Assembly (NCBI GenBank): GCA_023436395.1
Contig: JAEZJJ010000095.1
Location: 1-23,895, forward strand
Source: Bacillota bacterium
GTDB taxonomy: Bacteria; Bacillota; Clostridia; Lachnospirales; Cellulosilyticaceae
DNA: 23,895 nucleotides
Reading direction: 5' to 3'
Position numbers and translations under genes: made by a program. Every line of letters starts with the position of its first letter. The stretch's first letter is position 1. The notes under the pieces are model-generated. The model was not told the origin of the DNA, searched no databases, and saw only the letters and a list, made by a program, of their open reading frames with translations. Shown piece by piece: positions 1-7,487 of this stretch.

Positions 1-52
<52 letters not shown>

Positions 53-66
53 TGAAGTTTGTCCGT

Positions 67-204
67 GTAGCATCTCTGCTACTGACTATTTTACTTAGTA
101 CAAATGTACTGATTCTCATCTCTATAACAGAGACGTAATGAATCGACTGGTTTATAGTTACTATTTTGTTTTCAAAGTTCATTATTATCAAGGCTTATTG
201 CCTT
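67..204 (-). promoter_or_regulatory. rRNA leader with boxB-like hairpin, boxA and small stems
   Basis: Between the rRNA promoter and 16S the minus-strand leader holds AAGGC-AATAA-GCCTT (190-204, a boxB-like hairpin) followed by TGAACTTTGAAAAC (168-181), close to the Gram-positive boxA that recruits the Nus antitermination complex. Two further hairpins, AGTACA/TGTACT (97-110) and GTAGC/GCTAC (67-82), lie near the mature 5' end. Antitermination and processing roles are inferred from this order, which is usual for rrn leaders. Confidence 0.7.
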
Positions 205-239
205 TTATTGTCTGCTGCTGTTTGCCGCTGACTTGTATA

Positions 240-268
240 ATAATACAGTATCTTGATACACACGTCAA
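240..268 (-). promoter_or_regulatory. rRNA operon promoter
   Basis: Minus strand: TTGACG (268-263), 17-bp spacer, TATTAT (245-240), so transcription should start near 233, about 180 nt upstream of 16S. The block AAAAGGTGTTGAC around the -35 is identical to that of the tRNA promoter at 21304-21332. Confidence 0.8.
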
Positions 269-321
269 CACCTTTTTATTATTTTTTTAACTAAATATTG
301 TTTTTTTAGCTTTCTCACTGC

Positions 322-353
322 TTATCCACAACTTATCAACCACTTTATACACA
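322..353 (+). promoter_or_regulatory. pair of DnaA-box-like 9-mers upstream of the rRNA promoter
   Basis: TTATCCACA (322-330) and TTATACACA (345-353) both match the DnaA-box consensus TTATNCACA, with a weaker TTATCAACC between them. They lie between the rRNA promoter and the end of the csoR-like gene. Binding by DnaA is inferred from the motif only, and such 9-mers also occur by chance in AT-rich DNA. Confidence 0.35.
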
Positions 354-369
354 TCTATTACTAATTTAC

Positions 370-639
370 TTATTTATTCATTACCTTCTCTAGTATACTT
401 ATTACTTCATTCATTTTCTCCTCTACATTCTCTTCATTCTGACATGCATCTTTTACACAATGCAACAAATGCTGTTCTAAAATTAATAAATTAGCTTTTT
501 TTAACAATGATTGTGATGCTAGTATCTGATTCGATATATCTACACAGTATCTTTCTTCTTCTATCATTCTTATAATTCCTTCTATTTGACCTCTAGCAGT
601 TTTTAAGGATTTGAGCGCTTTTTTCTTTTGTTCATTCAT
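370..639 (-). CDS. CsoR/RcnR-family metal-sensing transcriptional repressor
   Basis: An 89-aa all-helical protein of the CsoR/FrmR (DUF156) family: small tetrameric repressors that release DNA when they bind Cu(I), another metal or a reactive small molecule. Cys32, His57 and Cys61 have the same spacing (25 and 4 residues) as the Cu(I) ligands Cys36-His61-Cys65 of CsoR, so a copper sensor is the best guess. The N-terminal ARGQIEGIIRMIEE stretch is the usual family signature. The start has AGGGAG upstream, and a likely self-operator sits at the promoter. No copper ATPase or chaperone gene is in the window, so other targets would be elsewhere. No clear terminator follows the gene. Family assignment is firm; the metal is inferred. 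Confidence 0.88.
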   Translation of the reverse strand: MNEQKKKALKSLKTARGQIEGIIRMIEEERYCVDISNQILASQSLLKKANLLILEQHLLHCVKDACQNEENVEEKMNEVISILEKVMNK

Positions 640-668
640 TGTTTTATCTCCCTAATCTAATTTGTTCT

Positions 669-695
669 ATAACCCTATAGGTTAATTGTATTATA
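669..695 (-). promoter_or_regulatory. csoR-like promoter -10 with overlapping dyad operator
   Basis: Minus strand: TATAAT (695-690) places the start site near 683. The dyad TAACC-5-GGTTA (670-684), with perfect core CCTATAGG (674-681), covers that start site. This is the arrangement expected for autorepression. The -35 is poor (AGTTAT at 17 bp). The repressor-operator link is inferred from position and symmetry. Confidence 0.55.
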
Positions 696-835
696 GCATT
701 TTTTCACTACATATAACTCTCGTAAAAGTATTTTTAAAATCAAACATGTGATATTTCTATCTAAAAGATAATTAGAATTCCTCTCTGTATTTCCTATAAT
801 CTAGAAAAGTAAAGAGCACACTTGCTTACACTATT

Positions 836-880
836 AAAAAGAGTTATAAATCAGAATTAACACTCCAATCTATAACTCTT
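836..880 (-). terminator. terminator of the SEC-C protein gene
   Basis: The 10-bp inverted repeat AAGAGTTATA (839-848) / TATAACTCTT (871-880) with a 22-nt loop is followed on the minus strand by TTTTT. It lies about 40 nt past the stop of the gene at 922-1989. Confidence 0.6.
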
Positions 881-921
881 CTTTCTATTACTATAGATAT
901 TACGCTATAGCTTTTATCATA

Positions 922-1989
922 TTATTTATTTGCACAGCATTTTTTATACTTCTTACCACTTCCACATGGACATGGTGCATTTCTTCCTATATCTATAACT
1001 TTAATTTTTTGACCTGTTTTCTCATCAAATGTATGTGGGCTAAGCTCTTGATTAGTAAAACCTTTATTAATCCATTTTCTTGTACAACCTGTAATAGCAA
1101 CTATATGTTTAACTACTTCATTAATCTCTGCTAAACTTTTAAATTCTACGCCTAAGTTAGCAATCTCTTCTAAAATAATCTCTGTAGTTTGTCCACTACG
1201 ATCACAATCTACCCTAGTAATCATTGTAACTGCTATAATAATTTCCTCTATTAGAGTTTCTTCTATATTATATGTTTTCCTCAGATATGACTTGAATTTT
1301 TCAATTGGTATGCTAGGTTCATAGTGTCTCTCATCATACATTTTCTCTAATAATGTATCTGATGGTACATAATATTCTCTATCTGTAGTTGCTTCAATAA
1401 AATCTTTAAAATTAGTTTTATCTAATGCATATATTGTCTCTTCTACAATGTAATCTTCAATAATTTTGGATTGACATACTAAACGCATATCTGTTTTTAC
1501 AAACTGTGCTAATTCTAATTCATTAATAGTTGCTGTATTTTTTCTATTATAAAGTTCTACCGCCCAACTTAATTTAACAGCTCCATAAAGATTTAGTACA
1601 CTTATAACGTGTCTTCTTATACTACTATTAGCTCTTATACTCTCCATGATTGGAGTCATATTAATTTTTTTATAGGCATCTTTAACCAGCTGTGCTACCA
1701 TTAATTCTTTTCTCTCATTATGTGCTACAAGCTGAACTAATTCTAATTCCATTAGGTTATAGTAGCCTTCTATTTCTTCTTCATTTTCAATTACTTTATT
1801 GTTATCTAGAATTGCCTCAAACTTCACAATATCTTCTTCATCTAACATTGGTAGAATCTCTGGCATCTTTTGAGGAATTGCTTCAAGTAAAGCTTCTGTT
1901 AATTCAGCCTTCTTCAATTTATACGCACCTTTGATTCCATATAACTTAGCAATTTGTTCTAGCTCTTTTTTTCCGTATGATAATTCCAT
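922..1989 (-). CDS. SEC-C zinc-binding motif protein with Rho-N/SAP-like N-terminus
   Basis: A 355-aa cytosolic protein. Residues 336-355 form a SEC-C motif (Cys340-Pro-Cys342 ... Cys351-Cys352 with GSGKKYKK between), the zinc-binding module also found at the C-terminus of SecA and in many uncharacterised proteins. The first ~40 residues (ELEQIAKLYGIKG... LKKAELTEALLE) resemble the short helical Rho-N/SAP-type nucleic-acid-binding fold. The ~290 residues between are helical and acidic with no recognised catalytic motif. The start has GAGGAG 10 nt upstream, and the gene appears monocistronic with its own promoter and terminator. A role in nucleic-acid or ribosome interaction is only suggested by the two terminal modules. 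Confidence 0.8.
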   Translation of the reverse strand: MELSYGKKELEQIAKLYGIKGAYKLKKAELTEALLEAIPQKMPEILPMLDEEDIVKFEAILDNNKVIENEEEIEGYYNLMELELVQLVAHNERKELMVAQLVKDAYKKINMTPIMESIRANSSIRRHVISVLNLYGAVKLSWAVELYNRKNTATINELELAQFVKTDMRLVCQSKIIEDYIVEETIYALDKTNFKDFIEATTDREYYVPSDTLLEKMYDERHYEPSIPIEKFKSYLRKTYNIEETLIEEIIIAVTMITRVDCDRSGQTTEIILEEIANLGVEFKSLAEINEVVKHIVAITGCTRKWINKGFTNQELSPHTFDEKTGQKIKVIDIGRNAPCPCGSGKKYKKCCANK

Positions 1990-2032
1990 TGCTGTCTCCT
2001 CTTTAATCCTTACAATCTTTCACAATGTTTTT

Positions 2033-2061
2033 ATCTTATCATATTTTATAGGCATAATCAA
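2033..2061 (-). promoter_or_regulatory. promoter of the SEC-C protein gene
   Basis: Minus strand: TTGATT (2061-2056), 17-bp spacer, TAAGAT (2038-2033). The start site would fall near 2027, about 38 nt before the ATG at 1989. It directly follows the terminator of the upstream gene. Confidence 0.55.
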
Positions 2062-2110
2062 AAAATCTCCTATAGGATGTTTTTGGAATTATACCCTATA
2101 GGAGATTTTT
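2061..2110 (-). terminator. strong 16-bp stem terminator after the 81-aa gene
   Basis: Perfect inverted repeat of 16 bp, 2061-2076 and 2095-2110 (core ATCTCCTATAGG/CCTATAGGAGAT), with an 18-nt loop. On the minus strand the stem runs into TTTTTT, and the stem starts 8 nt after the stop codon at 2119. It is nearly symmetrical, so it could also stop plus-strand transcripts. Confidence 0.8.
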
Positions 2111-2118
2111 ATTTTTAG

Positions 2119-2364
2119 TTATTCACAAGCATTACTTATAATATAATTAATGTCTACAACCCTACTATCTGATCTATTAAGCTCTGCAACAACTGCATCA
2201 AAGATAAAATCTATAACTTTCTTTGAATCACATACATACAAAATAACACTTTCTCCTCTAACCGTGTCTAACAAAAGACTATATAGTGTTATGTCTGCAC
2301 GATGTGTAAATTCAATATATACTTTGCACCCTTCATAAAGAACTCTCTCTTTTAAAATTAGCAC
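2119..2364 (-). CDS. hypothetical 81-aa protein
   Basis: I do not recognise this protein. It starts at a GTG preceded by a strong site (AGAGGGGGA, spacing 7), and its stop is followed at once by a strong terminator, which supports a real gene. The sequence alternates beta-like and helical stretches (KVYIEFTHRAD, then SVILYVCDSKKVIDFIF), with two Cys (13 and 45) and a third near the end. The middle, GESVILYV.DSKKVI, loosely recalls the GDTPVYLY...KKV pattern at the C-terminus of DNA polymerase III alpha subunits, but the match is too weak to assign. It lies 240 nt downstream of recQ in the same direction, so co-transcription is possible. Confidence 0.6.
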   Translation of the reverse strand: MLILKERVLYEGCKVYIEFTHRADITLYSLLLDTVRGESVILYVCDSKKVIDFIFDAVVAELNRSDSRVVDINYIISNACE

Positions 2365-2466
2365 TATAATTCCCCCTCTTCATCTGCTTGGTATACATCT
2401 CTATGGTAACATACTTTAATACCATATTCACCTAGTTATTAAAGTAAATTTTCAGATATATAGAGT

Positions 2467-2538
2467 TTTTCCACAGCTTTATGTTAAATTAGGGGCACTT
2501 ATCCACTAGTTATTCACATTTAATCCTTGTTATGCACA
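2467..2538 (+). promoter_or_regulatory. cluster of four DnaA-box-like 9-mers
   Basis: In the gap between recQ and the 81-aa gene there are four co-oriented 9-mers: TTTTCCACA (2467), TTATCCACT (2499), TTATTCACA (2510) and TTATGCACA (2530). The last two match TTATNCACA fully and the first two differ at one base. The last three starts are 11 and 20 bp apart, about one and two helical turns. DnaA binding is inferred. Confidence 0.4.
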
Positions 2539-2572
2539 ATTGTATACAATCTTACACTTAAAGTTTTTCTTC

Positions 2573-2603
2573 AAGTTAAAGTAATAATTCACCACTTTAA
2601 CTT
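2573..2603 (-). terminator. weak stem-loop after recQ
   Basis: AAGTTAAAGT (2573-2582) and ACTTTAACTT (2594-2603) form a 10-bp AT-rich stem with an 11-nt loop directly after the recQ stop. On the minus strand it is followed by GAAGAAAAAC rather than a U-run, so termination efficiency is doubtful. Confidence 0.35.
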
Positions 2604-2604
2604 C

Positions 2605-4794
2605 TTACTTTAATCTATATCTACCATGTTTAAGAAGTGTAAACTTAATAGCTGTATAAGTTACATCTTTAGGTAACAATTCCTTAATTGGCTTAAGCAA
2701 AGTTGCACCACATTCTTCTACAGCCTCCATAATTTGCTCTTCATATTCCACTGGTATAAACTGATTAAAGTCTATAGTTAGTCCTTCTTGAACACACTTT
2801 ACAAGATGGTTTTCTATTGTCAGTTCTGTTAACTGCCTTTCTTCTGCAATCTCACTAATTGTTTTGCCTTGTGTATAAAGTTCATAGCTCAATTTATGAC
2901 TATCTCTAGATGAAGATTTTTTTAAACTACCTTCCTCTAAATCTCTCATTTTTTCTATACCCTGATTTTCTTTACCACGAATATTGCTATTTATATCTAT
3001 ATTATTAGCTTCTACATACTTCTTAATAGCTTCTATAAATGCTCGTCCATACTTATTACATTTATGCTCACCCACACCAGATATCTCTAAAAACTCTACT
3101 TCTGTCGTAGGATATCTACTGCTCATTTCCTTTAAACTAGTATCTGGAAATACCATGAATGGCTGAATATGTTGCTCTTTTGCAATATTAAATCTAATTT
3201 CACGGAGTCTTTCAAACAATCCTAGGTCAGTTATAGCATTAATAGACATTTTCTTTCTTACCCCAGACGTTTCCTTGACAAGTACACGTTTAATACTTAT
3301 TGTTTTTTCTCCCTTAAGCACATGATAACTTTGCTCCGTTAATTGCAAGATAGGATATTGCGTTCCTACGAGTTCTAAATATCCTTCTGCTACAAGAAAA
3401 GATATTAATTCTTTAATGGTTTCCTTAGGATAATCTTTCATTACCCCATAGGTAGTCAATTCATTAAATTTAAGAGTTTTAATCCTTTGTGTACTTGCAC
3501 CTTTTAATACATCTGCTACTTGCGTACTTCCAAAACGTTCTTTCATACGCTTTACACAACTAAGTATCTTTTGTGCTTCCACTGTAATATCTGATTCCTC
3601 AGTGTCATTACTGCAGCTGCCACAGTTTTGACAATCTCCTTCTAATTTTTGCTGACCAAAGTATTCTAGAATATAATTTCTCAGACAACTCTCTGTATTG
3701 CAGTAATCTACCATACTATTCAGCTTATCATATTCAACCTGTCTACCTAATCCATTTGCATTTTCTATTAAATAACGATTGGTCATTATATCTTGTGTTC
3801 CAAAAAGTAATATGCATTGTGCTTCTTCTCCATCACGCCCTGCACGTCCTGCTTCTTGATAATAGCCTTCCATATTCTTTGGCATATTATAATGTAAAAC
3901 AAATCTTACATTAGGTTTATCTATCCCCATACCAAAGGCATTAGTTGCAATCATTACAGATACTCTATCATATAGAAAGTCATCTTGATTACTGTTTCTC
4001 TGTGCTTCACCTAATCCGGCATGATACTTGGTACAGGGTAATCCTAACCTAAGCAACCTTTCATATAGCTCATCTACACCTTTTCTAGTTGCACAATAAA
4101 TAACACCACTTTCTCCCGTATGTTCTCTAAGATATTTCTCTGTTTCATAAAGCTTATTTTCTGGCTTTCTTACTTCAAAATAAAGATTGGGCCTATCAAA
4201 ACTATTAGTTAACTTAAATGGGTCATCTAACTCTAATAACTGTATAATATCTTTTTTTACAAGTGGTGTTGCCGTTGCCGTAAAAGCTGTTACTATAGGC
4301 CTCTTAGGGAGTGCACAAAAAATCTGACTTATCCTTCTATAACTCGGTCTGAAATCATGTCCCCACTGGGAAACACAATGGGCTTCATCCACCGCTACCA
4401 TAGAAATTGGAATTTCTCGTATTAAATCTAAAAAGCTCTCTGTTTCCAAACGTTCTGGTGCTACATATAAAAGCTTATAGTTTCCCATTTTAGCATTTGC
4501 TTTAATCTCCCTAAACTCTCTTGTACTCAAGGTTGAATTAATAAGTTCTGCTTGTACACCATATTCTTTTAATGTATCAACTTGATCTTTCATCAAAGAA
4601 ATAAGTGGAGAAATCACAATAGTAACCCCTTCTAATAATAGGGCTGGTATTTGATAACATATAGACTTTCCTCCGCCAGTTGGCATAATACCTAACGCAT
4701 CTTTTCCTGATAAAATTGCTTCTATTAACTCCTTTTGTCCCGGCCTAAAGCTATCATATCCATAATATTTCTTTAGTATCTCTAATGGGTTCAT
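2605..4794 (-). CDS. recQ: ATP-dependent DNA helicase RecQ
   Basis: A 729-aa superfamily 2 3'-5' DNA helicase acting in recombination and fork repair. Visible in order: Walker A MPTGGGKS (37-44), DEAH box (136-139) within VDEAHCVSQWGHDFRPSY, motif III TAFTATAT (~168-175), motif VI QEAGRAGRDG (~315-325), the RQC zinc-binding cysteines (CLRNYILEYFG...CQNCGSC, ~373-398), a winged-helix RQC region, an HRDC domain (~510-595) and a C-terminal HTH_40-type helix-turn-helix (~640-729, TISEIAEERQLTELTIENHL). The length is slightly above the ~600-aa E. coli enzyme because of this extra C-terminal domain, common in Firmicutes. The ATG is preceded by AAGGAGGAGG. It reads away from the riboswitch operon. 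Confidence 0.97.
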   Translation of the reverse strand: MNPLEILKKYYGYDSFRPGQKELIEAILSGKDALGIMPTGGGKSICYQIPALLLEGVTIVISPLISLMKDQVDTLKEYGVQAELINSTLSTREFREIKANAKMGNYKLLYVAPERLETESFLDLIREIPISMVAVDEAHCVSQWGHDFRPSYRRISQIFCALPKRPIVTAFTATATPLVKKDIIQLLELDDPFKLTNSFDRPNLYFEVRKPENKLYETEKYLREHTGESGVIYCATRKGVDELYERLLRLGLPCTKYHAGLGEAQRNSNQDDFLYDRVSVMIATNAFGMGIDKPNVRFVLHYNMPKNMEGYYQEAGRAGRDGEEAQCILLFGTQDIMTNRYLIENANGLGRQVEYDKLNSMVDYCNTESCLRNYILEYFGQQKLEGDCQNCGSCSNDTEESDITVEAQKILSCVKRMKERFGSTQVADVLKGASTQRIKTLKFNELTTYGVMKDYPKETIKELISFLVAEGYLELVGTQYPILQLTEQSYHVLKGEKTISIKRVLVKETSGVRKKMSINAITDLGLFERLREIRFNIAKEQHIQPFMVFPDTSLKEMSSRYPTTEVEFLEISGVGEHKCNKYGRAFIEAIKKYVEANNIDINSNIRGKENQGIEKMRDLEEGSLKKSSSRDSHKLSYELYTQGKTISEIAEERQLTELTIENHLVKCVQEGLTIDFNQFIPVEYEEQIMEAVEECGATLLKPIKELLPKDVTYTAIKFTLLKHGRYRLK

Positions 4795-4966
4795 GCATTT
4801 CCTCCTCCTTACAACATTTAATCTCCTATTTATTCATTATAGCCATAATTAAGGCAACCTTAAACCTCTAAGTAACTTTATCTCTTTCTTATCCTAGTTA
4901 TTTATCTATTCTTCTCTTATAAATTCTGTTTTTACTAAGAGTCTTACTTTTTCCAAAATAATTTAA

Positions 4967-4995
4967 TTGACACTTGTCTATTTACATAATATCAT
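4967..4995 (+). promoter_or_regulatory. sigma-A promoter of the SAM-riboswitch operon
   Basis: TTGACA (4967-4972), 17-bp spacer, TATCAT (4990-4995). Predicted start near 5002, about 14 nt before the riboswitch aptamer. Confidence 0.8.
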
Positions 4996-5015
4996 ATTCA
5001 TAGATGAATAATATT

Positions 5016-5109
5016 GCTTATCAAGAGTGGTGGAGGGACTGGCCCAATGAAGCCCAGCAACCTGTATATCAAGGTGCTAATTCCAACAGTAATTAAACTG
5101 GAAGATGAG
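5016..5109 (+). promoter_or_regulatory. SAM-I (S-box) riboswitch aptamer
   Basis: The core matches the S-box consensus: TCAAGAGTGGTGGAGGGAC, TGGCCCAATGAAGCCCAGC, AACC, then AAGGTGCTAATTCCAACAG and GGAAGATGAG. P1 is CTTATC (5017-5022) with GATGAG (5104-5109). S-box aptamers bind S-adenosylmethionine and switch off methionine-related genes when SAM is high. The 3' strand of P1 is also part of an 11-bp alternative helix, 5106-5116 with 5131-5141, which would block the terminator at 5122, so the OFF-with-SAM logic can be read directly. It controls the ECF operon at 5182-8305. Confidence 0.96.
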
Positions 5110-5121
5110 TATAGACCGGTT

Positions 5122-5150
5122 AAAACCTGAGTTTATGCTCAGGTTTTTTT
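5122..5150 (+). terminator. riboswitch expression-platform terminator
   Basis: AAAACCTGAG (5122-5131), loop TTTATG, CTCAGGTTTT (5138-5147), then more T. It is mutually exclusive with the antiterminator helix 5106-5116/5131-5141, which takes both the loop and part of the stem. It ends 32 nt before the ATG of the first gene. Confidence 0.93.
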
Positions 5151-5181
5151 GCGTTCAAAGATTTATATAATAGGAGACATA

Positions 5182-5742
5182 ATGAAGACTAATAAAACAC
5201 TTTCTATACGTACAATTGTAGCCATAGGAATTGGGTCTGCAGTATTTTTAGTTTTAGGACGTTTTGCTGCTATTCCTACAGGTATTCCTAATACAGAAAT
5301 TCAAACTGCATATGCTTTTCTAGCATTAATGGCAGTTCTTTATGGTCCATTAGCAGGAGCCTCTATTGGATTTATTGGCCATACTTTAAAAGACATTACC
5401 GCTTATGGTTCTCCATGGTTTAGTTGGATTATCGCTTCAGCTATAGTAGGTCTGATTATTGGCTTTAGTGTAAAAGCATTAAGTCTAAACGATGGATACT
5501 TTGGCAAAAAACAACTTATTCTATTTAATTTATTTCAAGTTATCGCTAATGCAGTTGCATGGGGAATAGTTGCCCCTACTTTAGATATACTTATTTACGC
5601 TGAACCTGCTAATAAAGTTTATATTCAAGGTACTGTATCTGGTATTTCTAATATTGTCACTATCGGGACATTAGGTTCTATCTTATTAGCTTCATATGCT
5701 AAAACAAGAATTAAGACTGGAAGTTTAAAACTTGAAGACTAA
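5182..5742 (+). CDS. ECF transporter S component (UPF0397 family; methionine-related, MtsT-like)
   Basis: A 186-aa integral membrane substrate-binding subunit of an energy-coupling factor importer, with about five or six hydrophobic segments. The stretches FAAIPTGIPNT, YAFLALMAVLYGPLAG and FIGHTLKDITAYGSPW are typical of the UPF0397 family. Database labels often call this family riboflavin-type, but here the operon lies behind a SAM riboswitch, not an FMN one, so a substrate tied to methionine or its precursors (the MtsT group of S components) is more likely. The start is the ATG at 5182 behind AGGAG (5172-5176); an in-frame TTG at 5149 lies in the terminator U-run and is rejected. The gene for the ATPase follows 17 nt later. 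Confidence 0.85.
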   Translation: MKTNKTLSIRTIVAIGIGSAVFLVLGRFAAIPTGIPNTEIQTAYAFLALMAVLYGPLAGASIGFIGHTLKDITAYGSPWFSWIIASAIVGLIIGFSVKALSLNDGYFGKKQLILFNLFQVIANAVAWGIVAPTLDILIYAEPANKVYIQGTVSGISNIVTIGTLGSILLASYAKTRIKTGSLKLED

Positions 5743-5759
5743 TTATGAAAGGAACAACT

Positions 5760-7487
5760 ATGAAAAAAACTGTTATTGAATTTAATAACTTTAGCTATCA
5801 ATATAGGGTACAGCACGAACCTACTTTAAAGAATATTAATTTAAGCATCAAAGAAGGTGAAAAAGTACTCATCCTAGGTCCTTCAGGTTCAGGGAAAAGT
5901 ACTTTAGGCGCTTGTTTAAATGGTATTATTCCTTTTAGAACTGAAGGATCAATAACTGGTAGCTTAAAAATAAATGAAAAAGAAACTTCTTCCCTTAGCC
6001 TTTTTGAACTCTCTCAAATGGTAGGGACGGTTCTTCAAGACCCTGATAGTCAATTCATCGGACTTACAGTAGGAGAAGATATGGCCTTTGGCCTTGAAAA
6101 CCAATGTATTCCTCAAGCTGAAATGAAAGAACAAGTAAGGGAAATTGCTTCTATTGTAAACGCCTCCCATTTCCTAGAGGCTACTCCTCATTCTTTATCA
6201 GGAGGACAAAAACAACGTGTTACTTTAGGTGGTACATTAGTAAGCAACTCTAATATTTTACTTTTCGATGAACCTTTAGCTAGTTTAGATCCAGCTACTG
6301 GAGAAAAAGCTATTGATTTGATTGACCATATACATGACAGTACGGGTAAAACTATTATTATTATCGAGCATCGTTTAGAAGATGTCTTATACCGTCATGT
6401 AGACCGCGTTATTGTCATGAATAAAGGATATATTATACTAGATACCACACCTAATGAACTTCTTAAACAAGATGTCCTTAAACAAAATGGTATTCGTGAA
6501 CCACTTTATATCACAGCCCTTAAGTATGCTGGCTATGACCTTAATGTTTTTGATAAAGTTGAATCTTTAAATGATATAAAGTTAGAGGGATATAAAGAAA
6601 AACTTGAAGCTTTCATTAACAAAGAGGAAGAAGCCACAGAAGCTGTTAAAGAAAAGCTTGATACTGATGTGCTTCTTGAATTTAAACAAGTACACTTTAG
6701 TTATGATAAACATAAACCTTTACTTCAAGACATTAATCTTAAAGTTTATAAAGGTGAAATGATAAGTATTGTAGGTAAAAATGGTGCAGGTAAATCTACA
6801 CTCTCTAAATTAATATGTGGTTTTTATAAACCAACTAAAGGTCAACTTTTACTTAAAGGTCAAGATATGAAACACTTAAGCATTAAAGAACGTTGTAGTT
6901 CAATTGGATTGGTACTTCAAAATCCAAATCAAATGCTTTCTAAACCTATGCTTTATGATGAAGTGGCGCTTGCACTTCGTAATCAAGGAGTTGATGAATC
7001 TGAAGTAAAAGAACGCGTATACGAAACTCTAAAAATATGCGGTCTTTATCAAATGCGTAATTGGCCTATTTCAGCATTAAGTTATGGTCAGAAAAAACGT
7101 GTAACGATTGCTTCTATTTTAGTAAGCAGACCTGAAATCCTTATTTTAGATGAACCAACAGCTGGGCAAGACTTTAAGCATTATACAGAAATGATGGAGT
7201 TTTTAAAGGAACTTAATAACCAAGGTATTACCATTATTATGATTACCCATGATATGCACCTTATGTTAGAGTACACAGATAGAGCTATTGCTTTAGCAAA
7301 TGGTAAAGTTTTAGGTGATGATACCACTATTAATGTATTAACAACTTCAACTATTACTAAAGAAGCTCACCTTAAAGAAACTTCTTTATATTCACTTGCA
7401 GTTAAAGCAAAACTTGAAGATCCTAAAGCTTTTGTTTATAGCTTTATCAGAGAAGATAAAAGGAGAAGAAACCAATGCCAAATGTAA
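5760..7487 (+). CDS. ECF transporter ATPase, two fused ABC domains
   Basis: A 575-aa protein with two complete ABC ATPase domains in one chain, replacing the usual EcfA/EcfA' pair that powers ECF uptake. First domain: Walker A GPSGSGKST (~40-48), Q-loop LQDPDSQF, signature LSGGQKQR, Walker B ILLFDEPLASLDP, switch His in IEHRLED. Second domain (from ~300): Walker A GKNGAGKST, Q-loop LQNPNQM, signature LSYGQKKR (Gly to Tyr in the second position), Walker B ILILDEPTAGQD, ITHDMH. I chose the ATG at 5760 because AAAGGA sits 6 nt before it; an ATG at 5745 would add five residues and contains that binding site. The last 13 nt overlap the T gene, suggesting translational coupling. Confidence 0.95.
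   Translation: MKKTVIEFNNFSYQYRVQHEPTLKNINLSIKEGEKVLILGPSGSGKSTLGACLNGIIPFRTEGSITGSLKINEKETSSLSLFELSQMVGTVLQDPDSQFIGLTVGEDMAFGLENQCIPQAEMKEQVREIASIVNASHFLEATPHSLSGGQKQRVTLGGTLVSNSNILLFDEPLASLDPATGEKAIDLIDHIHDSTGKTIIIIEHRLEDVLYRHVDRVIVMNKGYIILDTTPNELLKQDVLKQNGIREPLYITALKYAGYDLNVFDKVESLNDIKLEGYKEKLEAFINKEEEATEAVKEKLDTDVLLEFKQVHFSYDKHKPLLQDINLKVYKGEMISIVGKNGAGKSTLSKLICGFYKPTKGQLLLKGQDMKHLSIKERCSSIGLVLQNPNQMLSKPMLYDEVALALRNQGVDESEVKERVYETLKICGLYQMRNWPISALSYGQKKRVTIASILVSRPEILILDEPTAGQDFKHYTEMMEFLKELNNQGITIIMITHDMHLMLEYTDRAIALANGKVLGDDTTINVLTTSTITKEAHLKETSLYSLAVKAKLEDPKAFVYSFIREDKRRRNQCQM

Noticed and set aside
5149..5181. Upstream TTG start for the ECF S component
   Set aside because: It lies in the riboswitch terminator T-run and lacks a binding site; the ATG at 5182 has AGGAG.
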